In this document: one piece after another, positions 16,869-26,271 of the stretch
Numbering within the stretch: position 1 is the first letter of the stretch
Layout: each line of letters opens with the position of its first letter
NCBI RefSeq assembly: GCF_004571065.1
Contig: NZ_SPQN01000045.1
Location: 1-36,777 of the forward strand
Reading direction: 5' to 3'
Source of the DNA: Geodermatophilus sp. DF01-2
Lineage (GTDB): Bacteria > Actinomycetota > Actinomycetes > Mycobacteriales > Geodermatophilaceae
DNA: 36,777 nt
Translations under genes and position numbers: made by a program
Notes under the pieces: model-generated
What the model saw: the letters and a program-made list of their open reading frames with translations, nothing else
Told to the model about the DNA's origin: nothing
Databases searched by the model: none

Positions 16869-17987
16869 TCAGCGCACGTGCGAGGGCACGAAGGGCGGCC
16901 GCACGACCTGCACCGTCTGCGGCCGCCCCCGCACGTCGACGGCCAGCTCGCCGCCCTCGCCCACGCCGGACGCCGTGTCGAGGAGGGCCAGCGCGATGCC
17001 GGTGCGCAGGGACGGCGAGAACGTCCCGCTGGTGACCTCGCCGACACGGGCACCGTCGGCGTCCAGCACCGCCATGCCCGGCCGCGGGATCCCCCGCCCG
17101 GTCGCCCGCAGGCCCCAGAGCAGCCGCACCGGCCCGGCCTCCTTCTCGGCGAGCAGCGCCTCGCGTGCCCAGAACGCCGGCTTGCGCCAGCCCACCGCCC
17201 AGCCGGCGCGGGCCTGGACGGGCGTGATCTCGGCCGACAGCTCGTGTCCGTGCAGCGGGTAGCCCATCTCCGTCCGCAGCGTGTCCCGGGCGCCCAGGCC
17301 GCACAGCCGCAGCCCCTCGTCACGGCCGGTGTCCACGAGCACGTCCCACAGCTCGCCGGCCCGCTCGGCAGACACCAGCAGCTCGTACCCGTGCTCGCCG
17401 GTGTAGCCGGTGCGGCAGACGGTGACCTCGGTGGAGCCGCCACCGGTCCCGGTCACGAACGACATGTAGGGCAGCTCACCGGGCAACCCCAGGAATGCCA
17501 GCAGCTGCGGCGACCGCGGTCCCTGCACGGCCAGGACCGCGACGTCAGCGTGCCGGTCTGTCACGGTGACCCCCGCCGGGGCGGCGTCGGTCAGCCGGGC
17601 CACCACCTCGGCGGCGTTGGCGGCATTGGGAACGAGCAGCACGTCGTCGGGGCCGTGCAGGTAGACGATCAGGTCGTCGACCACGCCCCCCGCCCGCGGG
17701 TCGCCGTCGGGCAGGCAGCACATCGTGTACTGGGCCTGCCCCGGGCCGATGCGTGAGAGGTCGTTGGTCAGGCAGGCGTCGACGAACTCCGCCGCCCCCG
17801 GCCCGCGGACCGTCGCCGTGCCCAGGTGGGAGACGTCGAACAGGCCCACCCCGGAGCGGACCGCCTCGTGCTCGGCCAGCACCCCGCCGCCGGCGTACTC
17901 GATGGGCATCGACCAGCCGCCGAAGTCGGCCAGCTTGGCACCGGCCGCGACGTGCCGGTCGTGCAGGGGCGAGGTCCGCGCGGTCAC
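16869..17987 (-). CDS. gcvT: Aminomethyltransferase (glycine cleavage T protein)
   Basis: A 372-residue folate-dependent enzyme that takes the aminomethyl group from lipoylated H protein and releases ammonia and methylene-tetrahydrofolate. Motifs include [46 protein letters not shown] (with the catalytic Asp), [12 protein letters not shown] and the C-terminal [12 protein letters not shown]. The start GTG 17987 is chosen for a TACCGT box 7 nt upstream, implying a leaderless message; GTG 17996 is an alternative but would overlap that box. No glycine riboswitch was seen. Other gcv genes are not in the window. Confidence 0.94.
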   Translation of the reverse strand: MTARTSPLHDRHVAAGAKLADFGGWSMPIEYAGGGVLAEHEAVRSGVGLFDVSHLGTATVRGPGAAEFVDACLTNDLSRIGPGQAQYTMCCLPDGDPRAGGVVDDLIVYLHGPDDVLLVPNAANAAEVVARLTDAAPAGVTVTDRHADVAVLAVQGPRSPQLLAFLGLPGELPYMSFVTGTGGGSTEVTVCRTGYTGEHGYELLVSAERAGELWDVLVDTGRDEGLRLCGLGARDTLRTEMGYPLHGHELSAEITPVQARAGWAVGWRKPAFWAREALLAEKEAGPVRLLWGLRATGRGIPRPGMAVLDADGARVGEVTSGTFSPSLRTGIALALLDTASGVGEGGELAVDVRGRPQTVQVVRPPFVPSHVR

Positions 17988-17994
17988 GAACGGC

Positions 17995-18000
17995 ACGGTA
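17995..18000 (-). promoter_or_regulatory. -10 box (TACCGT) for gcvT, probably leaderless
   Basis: Read on the minus strand, TACCGT ends 7 nt before the GTG at 17987. Confidence 0.45.
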
Positions 18001-18020
18001 TCGGCGCGCAGCGGCCGCCC

Positions 18021-18116
18021 TGCAGGGTCCTGCCGCGAGCCTGGTGACGTACTGGAACGGCTACCCTTCAGGGTCCCGCGCCGAGCCTGCGAGGCGTGGG
18101 GGAAGGGTGGTCCTTC
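18021..18116 (+). repeat. Family A repeat (copy A3) plus a left half-copy
   Basis: Copy A3 has arms ACCCTTC (18063-18069) and GAAGGGT (18102-18108) around AGGGTCCCG and GAGCCTGCGAGG, then GGTCCTT (18109-18115). A truncated copy (TGCAGGGTCCTGCCGCGAGCCTG) starts at 18021. Unusually for the family it lies between divergent genes, directly abutting the pepA -10 box. Confidence 0.7.
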
Positions 18117-18122
18117 TAGGAT
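18117..18122 (+). promoter_or_regulatory. -10 box (TAGGAT) for pepA, probably leaderless
   Basis: TAGGAT lies 6 nt before the GTG at 18129 and immediately after family A copy A3, so the repeat occupies the place where a -35 element would be. Confidence 0.5.
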
Positions 18123-18128
18123 CGAGCG

Positions 18129-19640
18129 GTGCCGCCGACGATCAACGCCACCGACCGCCCGCTCGAGAAGCTCTCCGCCGACGCCGTCGTCGTCGGGATC
18201 GGCAAGGGGCTCGACGGCCTGCTGCCCACTCCCGGCGCCGAAGCGGTCGACCGGCTCCTGGGGGGCCGGCTGCTGACCGCGCTCGCCGACCTCGGCGCCC
18301 GCGGGGCGGAGGACGAGGTCACCCGGGTCGCCACCCTGGGTCAGAGCGCGTTCCCCGTCGTCGTGGCCGTCGGCCTCGGCGCGCCGCAGCCGGGCGGCGG
18401 GTACGCCGCCGAGGCCGTCCGGCGCGCCGCCGGCGCCGCCAGCCGGGCACTGTCGGGTCGCGCGTCGGTCGTCACCCTGCTGGCCGCGGTCGGCGGGACG
18501 CCGGACGAGCAGCGCCTGCACGCCGTCGGCGAGGGCAGCCTGCTCGGCACGTACGAGTTCACCGCCTACAAGTCCGACCTCGACGGCCGTCCCGCCCCGC
18601 CGCGGGAGTTCACCGTCGTCGTCCCCGACGGCGGCGACGCCAAGGCGCCACTGGGCCGGGCCCGCGCCGTCGCCGACGCCGTGACGCTCGTGCGCGACCT
18701 GGTCAACACCCCGCCCAACGACCTCCACCCCGCCGAGCTCGCCGCCCGCGGCGCGGCCGCGGGCAAGAAGGCCGGACTGAAGGTCGAGGTGCTCGACGAG
18801 GACGACCTGGCGGCCGGCGGCTACGGCGGGATCCTCGCCGTGGGCGGGGGCTCGGCCCGCGGGCCCCGCCTGCTGCGGCTGACCTACAGCGGCCGGAAGG
18901 CCCGGAAGAAAGTCGCGCTGGTCGGCAAGGGGATCACCTTCGACAGCGGCGGCCTGTCGATCAAGCCGGCGCAGAACATGCACCACATGACCAGCGACAT
19001 GGCCGGGGCGGCGGCCGTCATCGCCACCGTGTGCCTCGTCGCGGAGCTCGGCCTGCCGGTCGAGGTCACCGCCACCGTGCCGATCGCGGAGAACCTGCCC
19101 AGCGGCACCGCCTACCGCCCCGCCGACGTGGTGACCTTCCGCAACGGCAAGAAGGCCGAGATCACCAACACCGACGCCGAGGGCCGCGTCATCCTGGCCG
19201 ACGCCCTCGCGCGGGCTGCCGAGGACTCTCCCGACGCCCTGCTGGAGACCTCCACCCTCACCGGCGCGCAGCTGGTGGCCCTGGGCTCGCGCACCGCCGG
19301 GGTCATGGGCAGCGACGACCTGCGCGACGCCGTCGTGGCCGCCGCCGACCGCAGCGGTGAGTCGATGTGGCCGATGCCGATGCCGGCGGAGCTGCGCAAG
19401 GGGATCGACTCCCCCATCGCCGACTTCGTCAACGCCAACGCCGACCGGATGGGCGGCATGCTCGTCGGGGCGCACTTCCTCGCCGAGTTCGTGCCGGCCG
19501 GCCTGCCGTGGGCGCACATCGACATCGCCGGCCCGAGCTACAACACCGGCGCGCCGTGGGGATACACCCCCAAGGGCGGCACCGGCGTCCCGGTCCGCAC
19601 GCTCCTGTCCGCCATCGAGGACCTCATCGCCACCGGGTGA
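18129..19640 (+). CDS. pepA: Leucyl aminopeptidase (M17 family)
   Basis: A 503-residue dizinc/dimanganese aminopeptidase that removes N-terminal residues from peptides. The C-terminal catalytic domain has [15 protein letters not shown] (metal and active-site Lys267, Asp272) and the M17 signature NTDAEGR (347-353), followed by LADAL. The N-terminal macro-like domain is intact. Length is normal for the family. In the M. tuberculosis locus the equivalent is Rv2213 (pepB). Start GTG 18129 is set by the TAGGAT box. It ends before a family A repeat and a convergent small gene. Confidence 0.94.
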   Translation: MPPTINATDRPLEKLSADAVVVGIGKGLDGLLPTPGAEAVDRLLGGRLLTALADLGARGAEDEVTRVATLGQSAFPVVVAVGLGAPQPGGGYAAEAVRRAAGAASRALSGRASVVTLLAAVGGTPDEQRLHAVGEGSLLGTYEFTAYKSDLDGRPAPPREFTVVVPDGGDAKAPLGRARAVADAVTLVRDLVNTPPNDLHPAELAARGAAAGKKAGLKVEVLDEDDLAAGGYGGILAVGGGSARGPRLLRLTYSGRKARKKVALVGKGITFDSGGLSIKPAQNMHHMTSDMAGAAAVIATVCLVAELGLPVEVTATVPIAENLPSGTAYRPADVVTFRNGKKAEITNTDAEGRVILADALARAAEDSPDALLETSTLTGAQLVALGSRTAGVMGSDDLRDAVVAAADRSGESMWPMPMPAELRKGIDSPIADFVNANADRMGGMLVGAHFLAEFVPAGLPWAHIDIAGPSYNTGAPWGYTPKGGTGVPVRTLLSAIEDLIATG

Positions 19641-19653
19641 TGCACCGGAGCGG

Positions 19654-19757
19654 CCACCGTCAGGGGCCCGCCGAGAGCTGGCGAGCGGTGGGGGACGGTG
19701 GTCCTTCGAGGGGTCCTTCAGTCGAGCTCGCGAGGGGAGGGGGGACGGGGGTCCTTC
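19654..19757. repeat. Family A repeat (copy A4) plus a right half-copy inside a coding end
   Basis: Copy A4 has arms CCACCGTC (19654-19661) and GACGGTGG (19694-19701) around AGGGGCCCG and GAGAGCTGGCGAG, followed by TCCTT. A second partial copy (about 19706-19757: GTCGAGCTCGCGAGG ... GGACGGGGGTCCTT) covers the stop codon and last ~12 codons of the minus-strand gene. Confidence 0.7.
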
Positions 19758-20065
19758 TTCTTCGACCAGTCGCGCATCCGCTGCGGATAGCCGGTGACCT
19801 GTGCGTCGTAGACCGGGATGCCGAGTTCGCGGGACAGCCGGCGGGCGGTGTCCGGGCCGTCGATGCGACGACGGGTCCACTCGCCGTCGGCCGCGACCAG
19901 GACGATGGTGGTCTCGGTGACCGCGGTCCGGGGCTCGACGTACCCTTCCACGCCGCGCCGGCTGGCGACGAACTGCTCGAGGTGGGCGACGTCGGCCCGC
20001 CCGGCGCCCCGGTCGAGCGTGGCTCGGCCCGGTGCCCGCCGCCGCAGTCGGCTCCACAGCCCCAT
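19718..20065 (-). CDS. Conserved actinobacterial protein of unknown function
   Basis: A 115-residue protein: [14 protein letters not shown], then [77 protein letters not shown]. The block RRGVEG(Y/F)(V)[10 protein letters not shown](I/V)[13 protein letters not shown] recurs in hypothetical proteins beside gcvT/pepA/dlaT in actinobacteria. No catalytic motif is evident. AGGAG is 5 nt before the ATG. Its last residues ([14 protein letters not shown]) are encoded by a family A half-repeat, so the natural C-terminus was probably replaced or extended. Divergent from lpdA. Confidence 0.82.
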   Translation of the reverse strand: MGLWSRLRRRAPGRATLDRGAGRADVAHLEQFVASRRGVEGYVEPRTAVTETTIVLVAADGEWTRRRIDGPDTARRLSRELGIPVYDAQVTGYPQRMRDWSKKKDPRPPSPRELD

Positions 20066-20218
20066 GCCCGCTCCTGTCCACCCGGGTCGCGCCTGCGCGG
20101 CGACGTCCGCGCTGGCAACGGTGCTGCCCGCCCCGGCGTTCCCGGAGTGGCAGGATGGGCGCCGGATCATCGCCCGCCCGTGTGAACGGGTCGGGACCAC
20201 GGCATTCGAGGAGTCCTC

Positions 20219-21598
20219 GTGAGCGCACCCACCTCTCCCGCCGACCTGGTCATCCTCGGTGGTGGCTCGGGTGGCTACGCCGCCGCGCTGCGCGCCGCCG
20301 AGCTGGGCATGTCCGTCGTCCTCGTCGAGCGCGACAAGGTCGGCGGCACGTGCCTGCACCGCGGCTGCATCCCGACCAAGGCCCTGCTGCACAGCGGCGA
20401 GATCGCCGACCAGGCTCGCGAGGGCGAGCAGTTCGGCGTCAAGACGTCGCTGGCCGGCATCGACATGGACGGTGTCAACGGCTACAAGGACGGCGTCGTC
20501 TCCCGGCTCCACAAGGGCCTGCAAGGGCTGATCAAGTCCCGCAAGATCAACTACGTGGAGGGCGAGGGCCGGCTGGTCTCCCCGACCGCGGTCGAGGTGA
20601 ACGGTCAGCGCTACGAGGGCAAGCACGTGCTGCTGGCCACCGGCTCCTACGCCCGGTCGCTGCCCGGCATCGAGGTCGACGGCAGCCGGGTCATCACCAG
20701 CGACTACGCGCTCGGCCTCGACCGCGTCCCGGCCTCGGTGATCATCCTGGGCGGCGGCGTCATCGGCTGCGAGTTCGCCAGCGTCTGGAAGTCCTTCGGC
20801 GCCGACGTGACCATCGTCGAGGCGCTCCCCCACCTGGTACCGCTGGAGGACGAGTCCTCCTCGAAGCTGCTCGAGCGCGCCTTCCGCCGCCGGAAGATCG
20901 ACTTCAGCCTCGGGAGCCGCGTCTCCGCCGTCCAGACCACCGAGAACGGCGCGAAGGTCTCGCTGGAGAACGGCAAGGAGTTCGAGGCCGAGATCGTGCT
21001 CGTCGCCGTCGGCCGCGGCCCGGTCAGCCAAGGGCTGGGCTACGAGGAGGCCGGCGTCGCGATGGACCGCGGCTACGTGCTCGTGGACGAGTACTGCCGG
21101 ACCAACGTGCCGACCATCTCCGCCGTCGGCGACCTCATCCCCACCCTGCAACTGGCGCACGTCGGCTTCGCCGAGGGGATCCTCGTCGCCGAGCGGCTGG
21201 CCGGTCTGGAGCCGGCGCCGATCGACTACGCCGGCGTCCCGCGGATCACCTACTCCGAGCCCGAGGTCGCCTCGGTCGGGCTCACCGAGGCCCAGGCCAA
21301 GGAGCGGTTCGGCGAGGTCAAGACGCTCAGCTACGACCTCGGCGGCAACGGCCGCAGCCAGATCCTCAAGACCGCCGGTGCGGTGAAGCTGGTGCAGGCC
21401 GTCGACGGCCCCGTCGTCGGCGTGCACATGGTCGGCAGCCGGGTCGGCGAGCTCATCGCCGAGGCCCAGCTCATCTACAACTGGGAGGCCGAGGCCGACG
21501 ACGTCGCCGCCCTCATCCACCCGCACCCGACGCAGAGCGAGGCGCTCGGCGAGGCGCACCTGGCGCTCGCCGGCAAGCCGCTGCACGTGCACGGCTGA
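20219..21598 (+). CDS. lpdA: Dihydrolipoyl dehydrogenase (E3)
   Basis: A 459-residue flavoprotein that reoxidises dihydrolipoyl groups of E2 (and H protein) with NAD+. It has the FAD-binding [17 protein letters not shown], the redox disulfide in [13 protein letters not shown] (C45, C50), a second nucleotide fold [13 protein letters not shown], the [11 protein letters not shown] motif, and the C-terminal HPHPTQSE dyad (H436, E441) contributed to the dimer partner. GTG start with GAGGAG 5 nt upstream. It lies 51 bp before the E2 gene, so E3 and E2 are made together; in M. tuberculosis the equivalent lpdC is elsewhere. Confidence 0.95.
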   Translation: MSAPTSPADLVILGGGSGGYAAALRAAELGMSVVLVERDKVGGTCLHRGCIPTKALLHSGEIADQAREGEQFGVKTSLAGIDMDGVNGYKDGVVSRLHKGLQGLIKSRKINYVEGEGRLVSPTAVEVNGQRYEGKHVLLATGSYARSLPGIEVDGSRVITSDYALGLDRVPASVIILGGGVIGCEFASVWKSFGADVTIVEALPHLVPLEDESSSKLLERAFRRRKIDFSLGSRVSAVQTTENGAKVSLENGKEFEAEIVLVAVGRGPVSQGLGYEEAGVAMDRGYVLVDEYCRTNVPTISAVGDLIPTLQLAHVGFAEGILVAERLAGLEPAPIDYAGVPRITYSEPEVASVGLTEAQAKERFGEVKTLSYDLGGNGRSQILKTAGAVKLVQAVDGPVVGVHMVGSRVGELIAEAQLIYNWEAEADDVAALIHPHPTQSEALGEAHLALAGKPLHVHG

Positions 21599-21649
21599 CC
21601 CCCGCCACCACCCCACCATCCACCCAGCGCCAGAAGGAGCCCTGCCCCG

Positions 21650-23524
21650 ATGCCGACGTCCGTCACCATGCCCGCCCTGGGCGAGAGCGTCACCGAGGGC
21701 ACCGTCACCCGATGGCTCAAGCAGGAGGGTGAGCAGGTGGAGGTCGACGAGCCCCTCCTGGAGGTGTCGACGGACAAGGTCGACACGGAGATCCCCTCGC
21801 CGGCCGCCGGGGTGCTGACCAAGATCCTGGTCTCCGAGGACGAGACCGTCGAGGTCGGTGCCGAGCTGGCCGTCATCGGTGGGGACGGCGACGGTGGCGC
21901 GCCGGCCGCTGGCCCGGACACCGCGGAGGCCGGCACCCAGGAGGCGCCGGCCCAGGAACAGGCTCCCGCCCAGGAGGCGCCAGCCCAGGAACAGGCGCCG
22001 GCCCAGGAGGAGGCGCCGGCCCAGCCCCAGCCCGAGCCGGCCGCCGCGGCGCCGGCGGGCGGGTCCGGGGACGGCTCCGGGGACGGCGAGGGAACGCCGG
22101 TGACCATGCCGGCCCTGGGTGAGAGCGTCACCGAGGGCACGGTCACCCGGTGGCTGAAGTCGGTCGGCGACGAGGTGACGGCGGACGAGCCGCTGCTCGA
22201 GGTCTCCACCGACAAGGTCGACACCGAGATCCCGGCCCCGGTGTCGGGGACCCTGCTGTCGATCTCGGTGAACGAGGACGAGACCGTCGAGGTCGGCGCG
22301 CAGCTGGCGGTCATCGGGTCCGGCGCGGCGGGCGGCGACGCCTCGGCGCAGGCCCCTGCTCCCACGGCCCCGGCCCAGGAGCAGCCAGAGGCCCGGCCGC
22401 AGGAGCCGGAGACCGCCAAGCCGGCCACCGAGACACCGGGCGCGGACTACGGCTCCAGCGGCGCCCTGCCCGCGGAGTCGCCCACGTCGGCCCCCTCGCC
22501 GGCCGCCGCGGTGGCCCCGCAGGCACCCGCCCCGTCGGCCCCACCCGCGCCCGCTGAGCAGGCACCCTCGGGCGACGGCGGTGGGCAGTACGTCACCCCG
22601 CTGGTGCGGCGGTTGGCCGCTGACCGCGGCGTCGACCTCTCCACGGTGTCCGGCACCGGTGTCGGCGGACGGATCCGCAAGCAGGACGTCCTCGCCGCCG
22701 CGGAGAAGGCCGCCGCTCCGGCGCAGGCCCCGGCTCCGGCGGCCGCCTCCGGCCGGACGGCGCCGACCCCTTCGCCGGCGGCGCAGCCGGACACCTCGCT
22801 GCGCGGGCGCACCGAGAAGTTGTCCCGGCTGCGCACGGTCATCGCCCGGCGGATGGTGGAGTCGCTGACGGTGAGCGCCCAGCTGACGACGGTCGTCGAG
22901 GCCGACGTCACCGCCATCGCCCGGCTGCGGGACCGGGCCAAGCGTGACTTCGAGGCCCGCGAGGGCGTCAAGCTGTCGTTCCTGCCGTTCTTCGCCAAGG
23001 CGGCGGTCGAGGCGCTCAAGGCCCATCCGGCCGTGAACTCCTCCATCGACCTCGAGGCCGGCACGGTCACGTACCACGACGCCGAGAACCTGGGCGTCGC
23101 GGTCGACACCGAGCGCGGCCTGCTGGTGCCGGTCATCAGGGACGCCGGGGATCTGAGCCTCGGCGGCCTGGCCCGCAAGATCGCCGACCTGGCCGAGCGG
23201 ACCCGCACCAACAAGGTCACCCCGGACGAGCTCGGCGGCGGCACCTTCACGCTGACCAACACCGGCAGCCGCGGAGCCCTGTTCGACACGCCGATCATCA
23301 ACCAGCCGCAGGTGGCGATCCTCGGCACCGGGACCGTGGTGAAGCGCCCGGTCGTCGTCCAGGACCCCGACCTCGGCGAGGTCATCGCGGTCCGGTCGAT
23401 GATCTACCTGGCGCTGACCTACGACCACCGGATCGTGGACGGCGCCGACGCCGCCCGCTTCCTCACCACGGTGAAGGAACGGCTGGAGGCCGGTCAGTTC
23501 CACGGCGAGCTCGGCCTCACCTGA
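21650..23524 (+). CDS. sucB: Dihydrolipoamide acyltransferase (E2) of a 2-oxoacid dehydrogenase
   Basis: A 624-residue E2 with two lipoyl domains (about 1-75 and 148-222; lipoyl Lys43 and Lys189 in DKVDTE), separated by Ala/Pro/Glu-rich linkers with repeated APAQE units, an E3-binding domain (about 313-352, [17 protein letters not shown]), and a C-terminal catalytic domain with DHRIVDGAD (His593, Asp597). Actinobacterial proteins of this type are usually annotated SucB, but the M. tuberculosis orthologue (DlaT, Rv2215) serves pyruvate dehydrogenase, so the true substrate is uncertain. AAGGAG precedes the ATG. A 23-bp tandem duplication spans its stop codon. Confidence 0.94.
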   Translation: MPTSVTMPALGESVTEGTVTRWLKQEGEQVEVDEPLLEVSTDKVDTEIPSPAAGVLTKILVSEDETVEVGAELAVIGGDGDGGAPAAGPDTAEAGTQEAPAQEQAPAQEAPAQEQAPAQEEAPAQPQPEPAAAAPAGGSGDGSGDGEGTPVTMPALGESVTEGTVTRWLKSVGDEVTADEPLLEVSTDKVDTEIPAPVSGTLLSISVNEDETVEVGAQLAVIGSGAAGGDASAQAPAPTAPAQEQPEARPQEPETAKPATETPGADYGSSGALPAESPTSAPSPAAAVAPQAPAPSAPPAPAEQAPSGDGGGQYVTPLVRRLAADRGVDLSTVSGTGVGGRIRKQDVLAAAEKAAAPAQAPAPAAASGRTAPTPSPAAQPDTSLRGRTEKLSRLRTVIARRMVESLTVSAQLTTVVEADVTAIARLRDRAKRDFEAREGVKLSFLPFFAKAAVEALKAHPAVNSSIDLEAGTVTYHDAENLGVAVDTERGLLVPVIRDAGDLSLGGLARKIADLAERTRTNKVTPDELGGGTFTLTNTGSRGALFDTPIINQPQVAILGTGTVVKRPVVVQDPDLGEVIAVRSMIYLALTYDHRIVDGADAARFLTTVKERLEAGQFHGELGLT

Positions 23525-23552
23525 GAAAGGAGCTCGGCCTCACCTGAGAAAG
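23507..23552 (+). repeat. 23-bp perfect tandem duplication across the sucB stop codon
   Basis: 23507-23529 and 23530-23552 are identical. The unit contains the last five codons (ELGLT), the TGA and GAAAG, so the second copy repeats a complete gene end just after the first. Confidence 0.95.
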
Positions 23553-23605
23553 GACGGCCTTGCCCCCCACCGCTCGCAAGCTCGCAGTGGGGGGCAAGGG
23601 GCCGC
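23549..23605 (-). repeat. Family A repeat (copy A5), inverted, with 12-bp arms
   Basis: CCTTGCCCCCCA (23558-23569) pairs perfectly with TGGGGGGCAAGG (23588-23599) around CCGCTCGCAAGCTCGCAG, which is the reverse complement of the family core. AAAGGAC (23550-23555) is the inverted GTCCTTT hallmark. It is the only full inverted copy in the window and has the longest perfect arms. Confidence 0.8.
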
Positions 23606-23631
23606 TGTCACCAGCTTCCGGAGGAGAGTCG

Positions 23632-24540
23632 TTGAGGGTCGCGGTCACCGGCTCCTCCGGACTGATCGGGTCCCGCCTGGTGACCGCCCTGCGGTCCGAC
23701 GGGCACGAGGTGCTGCGGCTGGTCCGGCGGACGCCGCGGACGGCCGACGAGCACCGCTGGGATCCCCAGCACCGACGCATCGACCCGGCGCTGCTGGCCG
23801 ACGTCGACGCCGTGGTCAACCTGGCCGGCACACCGATCCGGCCCCGCCCCTTCACCGCCGGCTACGAGCGGCAGCTGCGCTCCAGCCGGCTCGACAGCAC
23901 GGTCACGGTGAGCGAGGCGCTGGCGGCGGCCGCCGCGGCCGACCCGGGACGCCGTCGTGTGCTCCTCTCGGCCTCGGCCGTCGGGTACTACGGCGACACC
24001 GGCGACCGGCCGGTGAAGGAGGACGCGCCGCCCGGCAGCGACTTCCTGGCCCGGATGTGCGCCGAGTGGGAGTCGGCGACCCGCGCCGCCGAGGACGCCG
24101 GCGTGCGAGTGGTGCGCCTGCGCACCGGCCTGGTCATCGGCCGCGACGCGATGCTGATGCGCATCCTCGGCCTGGTCTTCCGCGCCGGCCTCGGTGGCCG
24201 GATGGGGTCGGGGCGGCAGTACTGGCCGTGGATCAGCCTGGACGACGAGGTGGGGGCGATCCGCTTCCTGCTCACCGCTGACGTCTCCGGCCCCGTCAAC
24301 CTCACCGGACCGGCCCCCGTGACCAACGCCGAGTTCGCGCGGCGCCTGGCCGCGGCGGTGCACCGTCCCGCCGTCCTGCCGGTGCCCGGACCCGTTCTGT
24401 CGCTGGCCCTCGGGGAGTTCGGCCGGTCCAGCGTGCTGGCCGGTCAGCGCGCCGTGCCGGCGGTGCTCGAGCGGGCCGGTTTCCGTTGGACCCACCCCGA
24501 CCTGGACGACGCGTTCCGAGCCGCCCTGCAGCGCGGCTGA
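23632..24540 (+). CDS. TIGR01777 family NAD(P)-dependent epimerase/short-chain dehydrogenase (SDR39U1 type)
   Basis: A 302-residue extended SDR with RVAVTGSSGLIGSRLVTAL (nucleotide-binding GxxGxxG), VVNLAGTPI, LLSASAVGYYGDTGDRPVKED (YYG with the catalytic-like Tyr), RTGLVIGRD, the WISLDDEVGAIRFLL block and the C-terminal GFRWTHPDLDDAFRAAL. The pattern defines TIGR01777; substrate unknown. The M. tuberculosis counterpart is Rv2216 between dlaT and lipB. Start is TTG 23632 with GGAGGAG 5-6 nt upstream. A longer frame from 23560 would begin inside the family A hairpin and is unlikely. It converges on the kinase gene with only 10 bp between stops. Confidence 0.9.
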   Translation: MRVAVTGSSGLIGSRLVTALRSDGHEVLRLVRRTPRTADEHRWDPQHRRIDPALLADVDAVVNLAGTPIRPRPFTAGYERQLRSSRLDSTVTVSEALAAAAAADPGRRRVLLSASAVGYYGDTGDRPVKEDAPPGSDFLARMCAEWESATRAAEDAGVRVVRLRTGLVIGRDAMLMRILGLVFRAGLGGRMGSGRQYWPWISLDDEVGAIRFLLTADVSGPVNLTGPAPVTNAEFARRLAAAVHRPAVLPVPGPVLSLALGEFGRSSVLAGQRAVPAVLERAGFRWTHPDLDDAFRAALQRG

Positions 24541-24550
24541 CATCCGCGTC

Positions 24551-26152
24551 TCACGACATCCGCTCGGCCGACGCGATGCGCCACCCGTCGGTGGTCGCGG
24601 CGAGCGTCATCCGCACGTCCGCCTCGCCCCGCCCGCCGACCGACCGCAACGCCGGGCCGTCGGGGTCCGCCGCCGGCACGACCTCGTAGGCGGGCCAACG
24701 GTCGACCACCCGCAGGGTCACCCGCCCCTCCTGCGTCCCGCCGTCGGCCACGGCGGCGCGGACCACCACCGGGGCGAAGCCGCGGAGCTGCTCCCCCGCT
24801 GCGTCGAGGGCGGACACGGTGTCCCGGTCGGCCGTCAGCAGCGCGCTGTCGGGCGGGTACACGCCGTCGAGCAGCGCCACGGACCCGGTCGACAGGGCCT
24901 CGGCCCGGCGCTGGTACAGCTCGGCGAGCCGGGCCGTCCAGTCCTCCTCCTGGTCCGGCGGCACGCTGGTGGGGGGCGGCTGGGTGGCGGACGGGCTCGG
25001 GGCCCCGGACACCGTCCCCTCCGGCTGGGGCACGCGGGGCGCGCTGGCCGCGCGGTCGGCCACCCGGGCGGCCGGCTCGGCGACGGGCCCAGCCGGTCTC
25101 CCCCACCATCCGCCGAACCACACCGCCCCGGCCAGGACGGCGGCCGCGGCGACCAGCGCTCCGGCACGCCGCAGCACCGGGCCGGCCGCGACGATCCCGG
25201 CCCGCAGGCCCACCCGGCCCGGCTCGGCCTGCTCCGGGACCCGTCGGTGCCGGCCGGGAACCTGGTGGGTGAGCTCGGTGCGCGGACCCCGGCCGGTGCG
25301 GCACAGGTCCTCGTCGGGCACCCCCGCCCGCGGCAGCCGCACCGGCTCCGGGCGGCACGCGTGCCGCAGGTCCAGGGCGAAGGCCGCCGCCGACCCGCGG
25401 TCGTGCGGATCGGCCGACAGGCCACGACCGATGGTGGCCAGCAGGTCCGGTGGGGCGTCCGGGGCCAGCTCCGCGAGATCGGGCAGGGTGCCCTCCGCGG
25501 CGACCCGGAGTGTGTCGGCCGGTGTGGCGGCGTTCCAGGGGGCCACCCCGGTGAGCGCGTGGAAGGCCGCGGCGGCCACGCCGAAGACGTCGGACGCAGG
25601 CCCCGGGGCGCCACCGCGGGCAACCGTGGGGTCGACGTAAGCCGGGGCCACCTCCCCCGCGGCGTCCTCCCCGACGACCCGCGCCACGCCGAGATCGGTG
25701 AGCACCGGGCGCCCCTCGGCGGTGAAGACGACGTTGCCCGGCGAGAGGTCGCCGTGGACCACACCGCGTTCGTGGGCGTGCGCGAGGGCGGCGGCCACGG
25801 GAGCGAGGGCGGTGACCACCTCGCCGGGCCGCAGCCGGCCGCGGCGGGCCAGGAGCGCGGCCAGGCTGCCGCCGGCCAGCAGGTCGAGCACCAGGGCCAC
25901 CCGAGGCTGCCCGCCCCGCCGCGGCTCGTGGACGACCTCGTGCAGGCGGACCAGGTGCGGATGGTCCAGCTCGCCCAGCAGGGCCGCCTCACGTGCCTGC
26001 CGCTCGGGGTCGCCGACGACCAGCAGCTTCACCGCCACCGGCGGACCGCCCGACCGCGGCACGGCCCGCCACACCTCGCCGGACCCCCCGCGGCCGAGCA
26101 GCTCCTCGAGCCGGTAACCGGGGACGACGGGGACGGGCGGGGACGTCGGCAT
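24551..26152 (-). CDS. Membrane-anchored serine/threonine protein kinase-like protein, atypical active site
   Basis: A 533-residue protein. The kinase domain (about 12-268) has the glycine loop LGRGGSGEVW, VAVKLL (Lys42) and the catalytic loop HGDLSPGN (133-140), where the usual HRDLKPEN has lost Arg and the Lys two places after Asp135; the DFG is DLG (153-155). A membrane helix spans about 330-350, followed by a Pro/Ser-rich linker and an extracytoplasmic domain of about 110 residues resembling an NTF2-like fold (tentative). Asp135, Asn140 and Asp153 are kept, so activity is possible but not assured. ATG 26152 has a TACGGT box 7 nt upstream. It is divergent from the FAD oxidoreductase. Confidence 0.87.
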   Translation of the reverse strand: MPTSPPVPVVPGYRLEELLGRGGSGEVWRAVPRSGGPPVAVKLLVVGDPERQAREAALLGELDHPHLVRLHEVVHEPRRGGQPRVALVLDLLAGGSLAALLARRGRLRPGEVVTALAPVAAALAHAHERGVVHGDLSPGNVVFTAEGRPVLTDLGVARVVGEDAAGEVAPAYVDPTVARGGAPGPASDVFGVAAAAFHALTGVAPWNAATPADTLRVAAEGTLPDLAELAPDAPPDLLATIGRGLSADPHDRGSAAAFALDLRHACRPEPVRLPRAGVPDEDLCRTGRGPRTELTHQVPGRHRRVPEQAEPGRVGLRAGIVAAGPVLRRAGALVAAAAVLAGAVWFGGWWGRPAGPVAEPAARVADRAASAPRVPQPEGTVSGAPSPSATQPPPTSVPPDQEEDWTARLAELYQRRAEALSTGSVALLDGVYPPDSALLTADRDTVSALDAAGEQLRGFAPVVVRAAVADGGTQEGRVTLRVVDRWPAYEVVPAADPDGPALRSVGGRGEADVRMTLAATTDGWRIASAERMS

Positions 26153-26159
26153 GGCGGGC

Positions 26160-26165
26160 ACCGTA
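26160..26165 (-). promoter_or_regulatory. -10 box (TACGGT) for the kinase gene, probably leaderless
   Basis: Minus-strand TACGGT, 7 nt before the ATG at 26152. It faces the divergent box at 26259. Confidence 0.45.
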
Positions 26166-26258
26166 AGCGGACCGCCGGCTTTCGCGCTGACGCCGTCCAC
26201 AGGCCCCGTCCGCCTCCACAAATGCCGGCCCGGACGGATGCGGCGACGCCGGGCACCC

Positions 26259-26264
26259 TAGGTT
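26259..26264 (+). promoter_or_regulatory. -10 box (TAGGTT) for the FAD oxidoreductase gene, probably leaderless
   Basis: TAGGTT lies 7 nt before the ATG at 26272. Confidence 0.5.
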
Positions 26265-26271
26265 CGGAGCC

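Noticed and set aside
17988-18128. Glycine riboswitch upstream of gcvT
   Set aside because: The gap is about 140 bp, filled by family A repeats, and gcvT appears leaderless, so there is no room for an aptamer in the 5' leader.
23560-23631. Upstream start (TTG 23560) for the TIGR01777 gene
   Set aside because: It would place the N-terminus inside the family A hairpin; the TTG at 23632 has a good GGAGGAG site and begins directly at the nucleotide-binding strand.
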